NCBI GenBank assembly: GCA_022361095.1
Contig: JAKSBO010000604.1
Location: forward strand, 1 to 21,123
Reading direction: 5' to 3'
Origin: Desulfobacterales bacterium
Lineage (GTDB): Bacteria > Desulfobacterota > Desulfobacteria > Desulfobacterales > Desulfobacteraceae
DNA length: 21,123 nt
A program made the position numbers and the translations under genes. The notes under the pieces are model-generated. The model did not search any database, was not told the origin of the DNA, and worked only from the letters and a program-made list of their open reading frames with translations. Each line of letters begins with the position of its first letter. The stretch's first letter is position 1. This document shows, one piece after another, positions 6,846 to 15,993 of this stretch.

Positions 6846-7898
6846 ATGATATTCGGAAAAAAAGATCATCTTGTCGGTCTGGACATTGGGGCGGCACTTA
6901 TTAAAGTGGCTGAACTGAAAACGACCAAGAACGGATCTGTGCTTCATAAGTTCGGCATTGCAAAGGTTCCCGAAGGGATGATCCGGGAAGGCCGGGTTGC
7001 CGATATGGAGGGCCTGGCTGAAATTATTCGTGCCTTATTTCAGTCGCAGAATATTAAGGAAAAAAATGTAGCACTTTCCACCGGCGGCCATTCCGTGGTT
7101 GTTAAGACCATCAGTACATCTAAAGTGCCGGATGAGCAGCTGCACCGAAATATCCGGGCTGAAGCTGAGCAATATATTCCCTACGATATAGACGATGTTA
7201 ATATTGATTATCAGATCCTGGGTGACAGCGAGTTTTCCGCGGAACAGATGAATGTGCTCCTGGTCGCGGTAAGACAGGATCTGGTGGATGAATATGTTGA
7301 GCTGATTCATATGGCGGGCCTTAATCCCGTTATTATTGATGTGGATGCGTTTGCGCTTCAGAATATTTATGAAACCCTTCCCGATGTTGATCATGAACGT
7401 TTAACCCTGTTGCTGGATGTCGGGGCGTCCAAAACGAGTGTGAATATTCTTGAGAATAATAATTCCAGGATGATGCGGGATATGACCAATGGATGTGAGC
7501 AGCTTGTTTCCGTAATCGGCGAGCGGCTTGGGATTGACCGGGAAAAAGCATTGCAGATCATTATGGGCGAGATTGATCATCCGGAATCCGGGCAGGCGTT
7601 GGCTGAGATTTATGAAATGGTTGTCGGCAACTGGTGTTCGGATATCTGCGAGGTGGTGTATACCTTTGAGTCCAGCCCCGGTAATGCCCGGGTGGAAAAT
7701 ATTGTTGTCAGCGGCGGGGGCGGTTTCATCAACCTGCTGGCCGAAAAATTGACTGATGCGCTGAAAGTGGCGGTGTCAAAGATTAATCCCTTTGCCGGGC
7801 TGGTCAGAGATTCAAATGAACTCGGCGAGCTGGAAGGGTACCAGCTTCTGGCCCCCATTGCCCTGGGGCTTGCCATGAGACGGGTGAATGATAAATGA
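6846..7898 (+). CDS. pilM: Type IV pilus assembly protein PilM (350 aa)
   Basis: PilM is a cytoplasmic, actin-like (ASKHA) ATP-binding protein that forms a ring under the pilus machine and binds the N-terminal peptide of PilN. Visible motifs are the phosphate-1 loop 'GLDIGAALIKVAEL' near the N-terminus, 'SKVPDEQLHRNIRAEAEQYI' typical of PilM, the phosphate-2 strand 'LLLDVGASKTSVNI' and the adenosine motif 'IVVSGGGGFINLLAEKL'. Length is normal for the family. I chose ATG 6846 (MIFGKKDHL) because GAGG lies 10 bases upstream; an in-frame GTG at 6840 would be only 4 bases from that site. It is the first gene of a five-gene operon and overlaps pilN by 4 bases (ATGA). Confidence 0.95.
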   Translation: MIFGKKDHLVGLDIGAALIKVAELKTTKNGSVLHKFGIAKVPEGMIREGRVADMEGLAEIIRALFQSQNIKEKNVALSTGGHSVVVKTISTSKVPDEQLHRNIRAEAEQYIPYDIDDVNIDYQILGDSEFSAEQMNVLLVAVRQDLVDEYVELIHMAGLNPVIIDVDAFALQNIYETLPDVDHERLTLLLDVGASKTSVNILENNNSRMMRDMTNGCEQLVSVIGERLGIDREKALQIIMGEIDHPESGQALAEIYEMVVGNWCSDICEVVYTFESSPGNARVENIVVSGGGGFINLLAEKLTDALKVAVSKINPFAGLVRDSNELGELEGYQLLAPIALGLAMRRVNDK

Positions 7899-8485
7899 TA
7901 CGAATTAATCTGTTGCCGTTCAGGCTTGCCAGAAAAAAGGAGAATATTCGTCGCCAGGTGTCTATATTTTTCCTGTCCCTTGCATTGATTATTCTGGCAC
8001 TCGGTTGGGTGTCTTTTTCACTGGATAATAAAATTAACCATACGCGCAATGAAGTCACCCGGGTAAAGGCCGAAAGTCTTAAGTATAAGAAAAAGGCGGA
8101 CAGGGTTACGCAAATTAAGAGAAATTTGGCGATTCTGAAGAGTAAACTGGCCATTGTCGAGAATTTGAAAAAAAGAAGAAATGAACAGCAAATTCTGTTG
8201 GAGCAGTTGGCGGACAGACTTGAAAAAACAAAAATGTGGCTGTCCAGTGTGTCCGCAGATCCCCAGGATGTTTCTTTAAGGGGGATTGCCTTTGATAATC
8301 CGACCATTGCCGCTTTTATGAGAAATCTTGAACGTTCTCAGATGTTTGGAACTGTAGACTTAAAGCGGTCGCAGACAAAAACCTTTGACGGCGATATTCG
8401 GTTAAAGGAATTTGAAATAATCTGCAAAAAAATTCAGCCTGTAAATCCTGATAAGGGTCGAAAGTCCAAAAAAGGGAAAAAATAA
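7895..8485 (+). CDS. pilN: Type IV pilus inner-membrane protein PilN (196 aa)
   Basis: The N-terminal INLLPFR motif (residues 4-10) is the PilM-binding signature of PilN. A single membrane helix (about 22-42) is followed by a periplasmic coiled coil (about 45-115) and a small alpha/beta domain ('MWLSSVSADPQDVSLRGIAF'). PilN pairs with PilO through matching coiled coils to form the alignment complex between inner membrane and secretin. The C-terminus is strongly basic (NPDKGRKSKKGKK), and the codons for it carry AAAGGG, which serves as ribosome-binding site of pilO. The stop and the pilO start share one base (TAATG). Confidence 0.93.
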   Translation: MIRINLLPFRLARKKENIRRQVSIFFLSLALIILALGWVSFSLDNKINHTRNEVTRVKAESLKYKKKADRVTQIKRNLAILKSKLAIVENLKKRRNEQQILLEQLADRLEKTKMWLSSVSADPQDVSLRGIAFDNPTIAAFMRNLERSQMFGTVDLKRSQTKTFDGDIRLKEFEIICKKIQPVNPDKGRKSKKGKK

Positions 8486-9156
8486 TGGCCGGAAAAAAGA
8501 AAAATCGCAGTGTTAAGCTTAGTGAAAAAATGGATCTGTTATTTGAAAAGATAGGCGCGTTGACAAAAATTCAACGCCTGCTTATCTGTCTGGGCACATT
8601 GGGGGTCATTGGTGCAGGTTTTTATTTTCTGCTGCTTGGTCCAAAGCTTGATACCCTTACAGCCGTCCGGCGGGATTTGGAAAACCAGAACAATCTTTTG
8701 TCAAATTATAAAATAAAAGCAGCTGCCCTTGAAAAGGTGGAAGCTGAGATGGCCCAAGCCCGGGAACAGTTCAACATTGCCATGACCGCCCTGCCGGATA
8801 AAAGAGAGCTGCCGTCTTTGCTGGATGAAATATCCAAAGCAGGAAGGGATGCCGGTCTCGAAGTCCAATTGTTCGCCCCCCAGAGTATGGTAAAGAAGAG
8901 TTCCTACATAGAGATCCCATTGTCCATGACCGTGTCCGGCCGTTACCATCAGATGGCCGATTTTTTTTACCGGGTTGCAGGACTCAATCGTATTGTCAAT
9001 ATGTCGACCATAAAAATGAATCGGGTGTCAGGAAAAGACAAGGCTGACAGGAATAAGATTCAGATGAAATGTCTGGCCGTCACCTATATGTTTGTTGAAG
9101 CCAAAGACGATAAAAATGCCCGCAAGAAAGGCAGGAAGAGACGCAAAAAGGGGTAG
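8485..9156 (+). CDS. pilO: Type IV pilus inner-membrane protein PilO (223 aa)
   Basis: Bitopic protein: a basic cytoplasmic N-terminus, one membrane helix (about 32-52, 'LLICLGTLGVIGAGFYFLLL'), a periplasmic coiled coil (about 55-100) and a C-terminal ferredoxin-like domain containing 'LPSLLDEISKAGRDAGLEVQ' and 'MTVSGRYHQMADFFYRVAGL', both typical of PilO. It heterodimerises with PilN and contacts PilP. Like PilN, it ends in a polybasic tail (ARKKGRKRRKKG). The stop at 9154-9156 is followed by AAGGG and the pilP start at 9170. Confidence 0.94.
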   Translation: MAGKKKNRSVKLSEKMDLLFEKIGALTKIQRLLICLGTLGVIGAGFYFLLLGPKLDTLTAVRRDLENQNNLLSNYKIKAAALEKVEAEMAQAREQFNIAMTALPDKRELPSLLDEISKAGRDAGLEVQLFAPQSMVKKSSYIEIPLSMTVSGRYHQMADFFYRVAGLNRIVNMSTIKMNRVSGKDKADRNKIQMKCLAVTYMFVEAKDDKNARKKGRKRRKKG

Positions 9157-9169
9157 AAGGGTGTCGGAT

Positions 9170-9847
9170 ATGGAAAAAATGATTAAAATATGCTGTGTGG
9201 TTGGCTTGGGCGCCTTATTCTCTTTCGTATCCGCCTGTAATGAGGAACCTGCACCTAACGCAAAATTGACAAGACCAACCCAGATAGTTTCCAAGCCCAT
9301 TCCCAAATCAAATCCATCAGCAAAGAAAGCAGATGTTTCCGGGCGTGCCGAAAAAAAACAAGCTCCGGTTTCTCAACTGTCTCCCGTAAAAAAAAATGTG
9401 AAAATGCATAAAGGCAGGGAGGATATTGATGGTTCGGACGGTTTGGAAAAAACGGGTATTTTTAAGCCCATAGAAGCATATGACAGCAATAACCGGGTGG
9501 ATCCGTTTATTCCGTTGATTGCTGAGGAAAATACTTCTGCCGGATCAGGGTCCTCCGGGGATCCAAAGCCCAAAAGAACATTGACTCCCCTGGAAAAATT
9601 GGAATTAAGCCAGGTTAAGCTGGTGGCGGTTGTTGAAATGCCGGACCGGATCATTGCCATGGTGGAGGAAGCTACCGGTAAAGGATATGAGGTTGCCATA
9701 GGGACGTACATTGGACCAAATGGCGGCCGGGTGACCGCCATCTCACGGGAAGGAATTAAAATTGAAGAATACCTAAAAGATTTTCAGGGAAAACACCACA
9801 AGCGGTATGAGGAGATTAAATTTCATAAAAGCGAGGATGGGGAATAG
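9170..9847 (+). CDS. pilP: Type IV pilus lipoprotein PilP (225 aa)
   Basis: A lipoprotein signal (MEKMIKICCVVGLGALFSFV-SAC, lipid-bearing Cys23) is followed by a long disordered basic linker and a C-terminal beta-sandwich PilP domain ('VDPFIPLIAEE', 'LTPLEKLELSQVKLVAVVEM', 'GYEVAIGTYIGPNGGRVTAI'). PilP is tethered to the inner membrane and bridges PilN/PilO to the periplasmic N0 domain of PilQ. The start ATG 9170 is set by AAGGG 8 bases upstream and by the signal peptide; the open frame extends further upstream into pilO, but that part is a frame shadow. The stop is one base before pilQ. Confidence 0.93.
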   Translation: MEKMIKICCVVGLGALFSFVSACNEEPAPNAKLTRPTQIVSKPIPKSNPSAKKADVSGRAEKKQAPVSQLSPVKKNVKMHKGREDIDGSDGLEKTGIFKPIEAYDSNNRVDPFIPLIAEENTSAGSGSSGDPKPKRTLTPLEKLELSQVKLVAVVEMPDRIIAMVEEATGKGYEVAIGTYIGPNGGRVTAISREGIKIEEYLKDFQGKHHKRYEEIKFHKSEDGE

Positions 9848-9848
9848 G

Positions 9849-12164
9849 ATGATGGTTAATTATCGATCTGCTGTCAGGCATTATGGGACAGGTCTTATCA
9901 TGTCGGTTCTGCTGCTTTCCTTTACTGCAGGGTGCGTTACTCAAAAGACCGCAGCACCGGCAAGTACGCCCAGGATGCAGGATGGCCCAAACGTCCGGAG
10001 CGATTCTGTCTCTCCACCCAAAACAGTTGATAAAATATGGGTCAAGCCCAAAGCAGATGTGTTTGAGGTATGGATACAGGGTTCACCGGGTTTGGATGAT
10101 TATACTTCCATTAAACAGACGTTCCCGTTTGCTGTGAGCGTCTATCTGTCCAATGTCCGTCTTGCTCCGGGCGTGGATGCCGGGCCTTTTTCCGACCCCC
10201 GTGTCAGCGGCATAACGGTCGGATTTATTGATGAGGACCAGACCACGGTCAAGGTGGATATTCTGCTGAAGGCCGATCTGCCTTATATTGTCGAGGAAAA
10301 ACCAGGCCGTCTGGGTATCATGCTCAAGGGAAGCCGCACCGCTTTTGGATCGGCCTCCGGGGCATATCCTGATGCAGAAGAATCCACACCGGACTTGAAA
10401 GGGGCCGCAGTGTTACCCCAAGATGTTCCTATTCCTGGCACAACGGCACATCTGACCCATATTAAATATGATAACAACGATATGGGTCAGTCTGATATTC
10501 AGATATTAACGGATCATCCGGTTCGATACGAAACAATTCAAAATCGCAATGATTCCATGGGGTTGATATTATACAATACAATGGTGCCCTTGCACCATCA
10601 GCGGCCCCTGATCACCCGGTATTTTAATTCTGTCGTGGAACAGGTTATACCCCGGCCAAATCCGGCAAATCCCAATGATACGCTGGTGGATATCAAGATC
10701 AGGGAAAAAGTACCGTTTCAAGTGGTGCAAACCACCAAGGGCCTTCACATGACCTTTGAAGCGTCCACCATCGCGCCACCGAAATTTGATAAAGCAAAAA
10801 TGACGCTGCATACCGGTCAAAAGACCAATGGGGATTTTGAAGAATCGGATCAGGCGCAGTTAACGGCCCAAGAGAAGAGGGCATCCCTGGATCAAGATCC
10901 TTTGCTGAATCCTGCCTCGGTCCGGTATACCGGTGAAAAAATCAAACTGGATTTTTATGAAACAGATATTAAGAATGTTTTCAGGATATTAAAAAGTGTG
11001 AGTGGCAATAACTTTGCCATTGATAAGGATGTGGAAGGCAAGGTGACATTAAGCCTCCAGGATCCGGTTCCCTGGGACCAGATCCTGGATCTTGTTTTAA
11101 AAATGAACGGCCTTGGCAAAAAAATGGAAGGCAATGTTATCCGTATTGCCACCACGGAAACCCTTGCCAGGGAGGAGAGCGAACGGCAGGAAGCCATTGC
11201 GGCTCGGCAGAAATCAGAAGATCAAAAAAAAGCCTTAGAACCCCTGGTCACCGAATATATCCCGGTCAACTATTCGGATGCAAAAGCTGATATTGAACCC
11301 CATATTTCCCAGATTTTAACCCCGAAACGGGGCAAGATTTCGGTAGACGTCCGTACCAATATGCTGATCATTACCGATACCCAGGCCAAAATTGATCAGG
11401 CCAATGACTTGATCTATCGTCTGGATAAGGTGACACCCCAGATCATGATTGAGGCCAAGGTGGTTGAGGTGACCAAGGAGTTTTCCAGAAGTTTCGGGAT
11501 TAACTGGGGGCTGTCCAATGATTCTGATGTCACATCAAACTATGTGGATGATTTCTCTGTGTCCGTTAACGGGGCAGGGGCTGACGTTGTCGGGCTTTCA
11601 GGTGATTTCTCCTTTTTTGGGCTGTTCGGGTCTTCTGTCACAGCATTGAATGCCCAGCTTGAGGCTTCCGAGGAACAAGGCGATGTCAGAATCGTCTCCT
11701 CCCCAAGAATTTTAACCCTGGACAACAAAAAGGCCATGATCAAGCAGGGACAGGAATATGCCTATTCAGTGCAGGATGATGCAGGCAATCCGTCTGTGGA
11801 GTATAAAGAGATTGACCTGTTGTTGGAAGTAACGCCACATGTTACGCCGGACAACAGAATTTCCATGACCGTGCGGTTGACCAAAAATGACATTGCCGGC
11901 TTCAGTGCGGATAATGTGCCGACCCTGGCGACCAATGAGGCGGAAACTGAACTTTTGGTTAATAATAACGATACGGTTGTTATCGGCGGTGTGGTCAAGA
12001 CGAGCCAGACCCGGGATACAGATGGTGTGCCGTTTTTGGCGGGCATTCCGGGGTTAGGCTATCTTTTTGGTTCAAAATCCAAGAAGGATGATCGAAATGA
12101 ACTGCTTATTTTCCTGACCCCTTCCATTGTTCAGCTTGAGCAGAAAAAGCATATTGTGCAATAG
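9849..12164 (+). CDS. pilQ: Type IV pilus secretin PilQ (771 aa)
   Basis: PilQ forms the outer-membrane channel through which the pilus passes. A lipoprotein-type signal ends in TAGC (Cys29). Two AMIN-like peptidoglycan-binding regions follow (about 50-140 and 205-320), then the STN/N0 domain ('IKLDFYETDIKNVFRILKSV'), a NolW/N1 domain ('EYIPVNYSDAKADIEPHISQ') and the secretin core with 'RIVSSPRILTLDNKKAMIKQ', 'LLLEVTPHVTPDNRISM' and the hallmark 'GIPGLGYLFG'. Length is normal for the family. ATG 9849 (MMVNYR) starts one base after the pilP stop; the frame is open upstream to 9807, but that would place 14 extra residues before the signal. ATG 9852 is an equal alternative. Confidence 0.95.
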   Translation: MMVNYRSAVRHYGTGLIMSVLLLSFTAGCVTQKTAAPASTPRMQDGPNVRSDSVSPPKTVDKIWVKPKADVFEVWIQGSPGLDDYTSIKQTFPFAVSVYLSNVRLAPGVDAGPFSDPRVSGITVGFIDEDQTTVKVDILLKADLPYIVEEKPGRLGIMLKGSRTAFGSASGAYPDAEESTPDLKGAAVLPQDVPIPGTTAHLTHIKYDNNDMGQSDIQILTDHPVRYETIQNRNDSMGLILYNTMVPLHHQRPLITRYFNSVVEQVIPRPNPANPNDTLVDIKIREKVPFQVVQTTKGLHMTFEASTIAPPKFDKAKMTLHTGQKTNGDFEESDQAQLTAQEKRASLDQDPLLNPASVRYTGEKIKLDFYETDIKNVFRILKSVSGNNFAIDKDVEGKVTLSLQDPVPWDQILDLVLKMNGLGKKMEGNVIRIATTETLAREESERQEAIAARQKSEDQKKALEPLVTEYIPVNYSDAKADIEPHISQILTPKRGKISVDVRTNMLIITDTQAKIDQANDLIYRLDKVTPQIMIEAKVVEVTKEFSRSFGINWGLSNDSDVTSNYVDDFSVSVNGAGADVVGLSGDFSFFGLFGSSVTALNAQLEASEEQGDVRIVSSPRILTLDNKKAMIKQGQEYAYSVQDDAGNPSVEYKEIDLLLEVTPHVTPDNRISMTVRLTKNDIAGFSADNVPTLATNEAETELLVNNNDTVVIGGVVKTSQTRDTDGVPFLAGIPGLGYLFGSKSKKDDRNELLIFLTPSIVQLEQKKHIVQ

Positions 12165-12220
12165 CTGTTTCGGCTGTGAAGTTCTGCCTAAACGACAGCA
12201 GCCGTTTGACACAAGGTGTT

Positions 12221-12237
12221 AAAGCGCACTCGCTTTT
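12221..12237. terminator. Possible terminator between convergent pilQ and TPR genes
   Basis: AAAGCG (12221-12226) and CGCTTT (12231-12236) form a small stem ending in TTTT on the plus strand and overlapping the stop codon of the TPR gene. A weaker dyad CGGCTG/CAGCCG (12171-12176 and 12199-12204) lies closer to pilQ. Neither is strong. Confidence 0.3.
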
Positions 12238-12991
12238 ACTGCAGTTCAAACAGGCGCTGTTCCGCTTTCTGGTAGAGACTTGAATGTTTAGGGGACAACT
12301 GCTTGGTCACCTCCCAGGCTTTAACGGCCTGCCGGGTTTTGCCGCATGCTTCATACGCCTGGGCAAGGTCTTTATGGAATATGGCTGTTTCCGGGGCTTT
12401 TTTTATCTGTTTGTTCAGATAATCCACAGCCCTGTCTGCCTGCCCGGTTCGGATGTATAGCTGGGCAAGTCCATGGATGGCCGGAATAAATCCCGGCACT
12501 TCCCTCAATGCTTTGAAAAAATAGTTTTGGGCAACAGGGTAGTTGTTCTGTGACAGTTGTGCCCAGCCAATATTGGCCAAGGGATAATGGGGGGTAGGGT
12601 AGGTGATATCTTCAAGAACTTTGTTGAATGTCTGTATGGCAATATCAAATTTTTTATCCCGAAGGTAGGCTGCACCCAGATTGTTCAGGGCCTCGGTGTA
12701 ATCGGGCTTGAGTGACAAGGCTTTACCAAAGGCCTTAATGGCCATATCATTCCTCTCTTTACCCATGTAGGCCAGGCCCAGGCTGTTTTGAATGTACGGG
12801 TCCTCCGGTGCCATTTTTTCCGCTTTTAACAATTTGTTCAATGCCGCGGTATAGTTCCCCTGGGCTTGGAATACATCGCCCTCCTTTCTAATGGCCTGGG
12901 CGATTTTGTTCTGCTTTTGGGTCTGTACTGTAGAGGTGCAGGATGCTGCGGCGACACAGATACAGATCAGGATAAACAATTTTGTTTTCAT
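12236..12991 (-). CDS. TPR lipoprotein, PilF/PilW-like pilotin (251 aa)
   Basis: A lipoprotein signal peptide (MKTKLFILICICVAAASC, Cys18) is followed by about six tetratricopeptide repeats, such as 'GNYTAALNKLLKAEKMAPED', 'NDMAIKAFGKALSLKPDYTE' and 'KFDIAIQTFNKVLE'. Length and layout match PilF/PilW, the outer-membrane lipoprotein that helps the PilQ secretin assemble in the outer membrane. Its position converging on pilQ supports that role, but generic TPR lipoproteins look similar. AAGGAG 8 bases upstream fixes the start. ATG overlaps the stop of the LysM gene by 4 bases (ATGA), so the two are translationally coupled. Confidence 0.8.
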   Translation of the reverse strand: MKTKLFILICICVAAASCTSTVQTQKQNKIAQAIRKEGDVFQAQGNYTAALNKLLKAEKMAPEDPYIQNSLGLAYMGKERNDMAIKAFGKALSLKPDYTEALNNLGAAYLRDKKFDIAIQTFNKVLEDITYPTPHYPLANIGWAQLSQNNYPVAQNYFFKALREVPGFIPAIHGLAQLYIRTGQADRAVDYLNKQIKKAPETAIFHKDLAQAYEACGKTRQAVKAWEVTKQLSPKHSSLYQKAEQRLFELQ

Positions 12992-14490
12992 TGGGCCGGC
13001 TCCTTGTCAAGCATAATCACATTAATTTGTTCATTTTTCAAAAATATTGTGGCGCTTTTGTAAAGAGGCGTCCTTGCCAAAAAAAGTTTTTCAACCCCTT
13101 TTTCTGCGTAAACCCCCGGGATGGTTTTTACTTTTCGGTCCACATTGAATGCTGGGTTTTTCCATACCTGGTATCCGAGTTGGGAAAAAAGGCGAAGGCA
13201 AGTCTCTTCAAAGGAGAGTTCCGGCGACAGGTCCAGGATTCGGTATCCTTGGTTTTTTAAGCGTTCAAGGGTACTGCCGTATACGTTTCCCAGATTGATT
13301 AAAATATCCGGGATACGGTCATGGGTGATTCTGCCCAAAGAGACCGTCATCTGTACTTTGTTGAAAGATACGGGGAGAGACACCTGGGGGGTATAGGTAT
13401 AGGGGGTGTCGGCCAAAAGGAGAGGAAGTAATGCTTCCCGGGATTTGGGTATATCTTTCATGGTCTGTGTGTGACGCACTGCATTGACGCTGAAGATTTC
13501 ACTGAATTTTTTAAATTCCAGATGCTTCCAATAGGCTTTCATGGCGGAAACAAGATCAGGGTCCAATGTCGCTTCTGTGTCATCAGAGCCAAGCAGCACG
13601 GTTTTTTTGCCGGTATCGTCACTGATGACGGGTGTCTTTGACAAATCAATGAATTTTGTTGAGGCTTCAGGGGTGTTGGGTGGGAAAAACAATTTGCCCT
13701 GGTGCATAAGGTGCCCATGGATAAGCCGGCTGTAGCGTTTTAGATGTTCCAGCTCAGCCCTGGAAATGGGTTTTGGCCTATGGGAGAGAGGGGCTTTTCG
13801 TTTTTTTTCAGCGGAGAGCTCTTGAGTCGGCACGCCTTGTTTTCCCATGGCAATGAAGGCGTTAAACCAGGGCTGGGAAAGAATTGAAGGGTCAGGGAGT
13901 ACAATGCTTGCTCCCTGATAGATATAGTTGATATCCTTAATGTTGGGATTCAGGTGAAGCACCGCCTGTACTCCCTTCTTTGATACATTGCCGCCGGATG
14001 TTAAAAATTCTTTTGAGAGCAGTTGTGATATGGTGTCCCCGGCTTTGACCTTGTGTTTGCGGGTGTGCCGGGATACGGTGTCGGGTGCTATCTGGGCGGA
14101 GAATGCGAGCATGGGCACCTCCACAGTGGTGTTGTCGACCTGTTCGTAAGCGTCATGCTCCACTTGTTTAAGGGGGATCATAATCCGGCTGCCGGGGGAA
14201 ATGGCATCAATATTACCGATTTTTGGATTGATATGTCTGAATATTTTTAGAAAGAGCGGGAAATCCGACGCGGATATTTCTCCTTTCTGACGAAAAATTT
14301 TGTACAGCCATTCATTTTTTTTAACCTGGTAAGGCTCGCACAGGTAAGTCCGGCCATCGTAAGTGAAAAGGGAATATTTTTTGAAACTGGTTTTCACCCC
14401 CGTTGCTGAAAAAGCAGCGCAAGGGGTGAAAAAAAACAGTGTCACCGGGATAAAAATACCTCCTATTATGGCGGCCCGGAAAAAAGACAT
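12988..14490 (-). CDS. Periplasmic protein with two LysM domains (500 aa)
   Basis: A signal peptide (about 1-29) is followed by LysM 1 (about 54-107, 'YQVKKNEWLYKIFRQKG' to 'PGSRIMIPL') and LysM 2 (about 145-199, 'HKVKAGDTISQLLSKEF' to 'YQGASIVLP'). LysM modules bind the glycan chains of peptidoglycan. The remaining 300 residues contain no domain I recognise; the C-terminal third has an alternating beta/alpha pattern ('LINLGNVYGSTLERLKNQGY', 'LFSQLGYQVWKNPAFN'). Being coupled to the pilotin-like gene suggests it anchors or positions the pilus secretin in the cell wall, comparable in idea to FimV or TsaP, but this is inference. It starts 3 bases after the thrC stop. Confidence 0.8.
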   Translation of the reverse strand: MSFFRAAIIGGIFIPVTLFFFTPCAAFSATGVKTSFKKYSLFTYDGRTYLCEPYQVKKNEWLYKIFRQKGEISASDFPLFLKIFRHINPKIGNIDAISPGSRIMIPLKQVEHDAYEQVDNTTVEVPMLAFSAQIAPDTVSRHTRKHKVKAGDTISQLLSKEFLTSGGNVSKKGVQAVLHLNPNIKDINYIYQGASIVLPDPSILSQPWFNAFIAMGKQGVPTQELSAEKKRKAPLSHRPKPISRAELEHLKRYSRLIHGHLMHQGKLFFPPNTPEASTKFIDLSKTPVISDDTGKKTVLLGSDDTEATLDPDLVSAMKAYWKHLEFKKFSEIFSVNAVRHTQTMKDIPKSREALLPLLLADTPYTYTPQVSLPVSFNKVQMTVSLGRITHDRIPDILINLGNVYGSTLERLKNQGYRILDLSPELSFEETCLRLFSQLGYQVWKNPAFNVDRKVKTIPGVYAEKGVEKLFLARTPLYKSATIFLKNEQINVIMLDKEPAQ

Positions 14491-14493
14491 AGA

Positions 14494-15993
14494 TCAAAGA
14501 CCTAAACGGGTGGCGATCTTTTTCGAGACATCCTCTACGAATTTTTGAAATTGAGATGACTCAAGGGGATTTTCCTGGGACGGCACCAGGTCCGGATCAT
14601 CGGGTGAAACAAAATCCGGCAAATTAATAAACCGGCTGTCAGATGAAATGCCGTACGTATCAGCCAGTTCGCCCTTAAAATAGAGATCCTGGAACCCTGA
14701 AAATTTAATGGCATGTGCCGTGGCATCCAGAATTACGGTTTCGCTGTCATCCACGAGGTTTAATGCCTTTGCCCGGACCATTCCCGCAAGACACTCGCCA
14801 CCCTGGGTGCATGTAATATGCCCGTTCTGGTTGGCCGTAAGCTGCCAGTCCATGATCTGTTGCTCTTTTACCTGGACCACAAACACGTTTCTGTGACCGC
14901 TGGCCGTATCATATTCCCGGGCAATCCGGATCACCCGCGGCATGGAGACGGGATTGCCGATCATGGCTGCCTGGGCAACACTTGGCTGGGTCTGGACCGG
15001 GGTGAATTCACGTTTGCTTTCATCGGGCTCAAGGTAATATTTGTATACCGGATCTGCATGTTCGGACTGCACCCCGATGATCTTTGGCAGTTTATTGATA
15101 ATGCCGGTGTTGTAAAATTTTAAGAATCCGTTCATCACCGCTGAAATATTGCCGGCATTGCCGATGGGCACCATGACCACTTTTTTGTCCATATCCCAGT
15201 CAAAGTCCTGGGCAATTTCATAGGAGTAGGATTCCTGGCCAAGTATCCGCCAGGCGTTTTTGGAGTTGAGCAGTGCCACGGGATAGCTTGATGACAGATG
15301 TTCCACAACCTTCATGCAGTCGTCAAAAACCCCTGGGATTTCAAACACCCTGGCTCCGCTTCCCAGGGGCTGTGCCAGCTGGGCGGATGTGACCTTTTTA
15401 TGGGGCAAAAGTACCGCCGATTTTATCTGGGAGCCCAGATAGGAGGCATAAAGGGCTGCCGATGCAGAGGTGTCTCCGGTGGAGGCGCATACCGAGATCA
15501 CCTCGGATACCAATCCCTGGTCAATGAGAAATTTGATGCTGGACAGGGCAGAGGCCATGCCCCTGTCTTTAAATGAAGCTGAAGGATTCTGGCCGTCGTT
15601 TTTGTAGTAGAACTTTACCCCGGTTTTTTCCTGGAGCCCGGCGTTTGCCTCCACCATGGGGGTATGCCCTTCACCCAGATAGATGACAGATTCAAGGGGG
15701 ATGCTGGGGCCGATGAATTCGTGGTACCGGTAAATTCCCTTAAGGGCCGGGATCTTAAGCATTTTGCGGTAATCAAATATTTTCTGCCAGGTTTCGCCTG
15801 AAACCGCTTTGAGCCGGTCTTTATTCCGGTCATGGATCAGCAGAACCTGATTGCATGCAGGACATACGTATAAGAGTTCTTCAATGCCGTATTCGGCACC
15901 GCAGCCAAGGCATTTATAGTACATCTCCCCCTTGGGCGAGGGGATGATGTTCGGTCTGATATCTTCCGGAAACAGATCAAGATTCGTGTTCAA
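14494..15993 (-). CDS. thrC: Threonine synthase (499 aa), TTG start
   Basis: This PLP enzyme converts O-phospho-L-homoserine to L-threonine, the last step of threonine synthesis. An N-terminal zinc ribbon has C28/C31 and C44/C47. The PLP-binding lysine is K142 in '[11 protein letters not shown]', preceded by '[16 protein letters not shown]' and followed by '[17 protein letters not shown]' and the glycine-rich '[16 protein letters not shown]' phosphate loop. The start is a TTG at 15993: the in-frame codon just before it is a stop (TAA), GGGAGG lies 11-12 bases upstream, and the next in-frame ATG (codon 24) would remove sequence just before the zinc ribbon and has its purine-rich site too close. 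It overlaps the end of serS by 17 bases, which suggests translational coupling. Confidence 0.93.
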   Translation of the reverse strand: MNTNLDLFPEDIRPNIIPSPKGEMYYKCLGCGAEYGIEELLYVCPACNQVLLIHDRNKDRLKAVSGETWQKIFDYRKMLKIPALKGIYRYHEFIGPSIPLESVIYLGEGHTPMVEANAGLQEKTGVKFYYKNDGQNPSASFKDRGMASALSSIKFLIDQGLVSEVISVCASTGDTSASAALYASYLGSQIKSAVLLPHKKVTSAQLAQPLGSGARVFEIPGVFDDCMKVVEHLSSSYPVALLNSKNAWRILGQESYSYEIAQDFDWDMDKKVVMVPIGNAGNISAVMNGFLKFYNTGIINKLPKIIGVQSEHADPVYKYYLEPDESKREFTPVQTQPSVAQAAMIGNPVSMPRVIRIAREYDTASGHRNVFVVQVKEQQIMDWQLTANQNGHITCTQGGECLAGMVRAKALNLVDDSETVILDATAHAIKFSGFQDLYFKGELADTYGISSDSRFINLPDFVSPDDPDLVPSQENPLESSQFQKFVEDVSKKIATRLGL

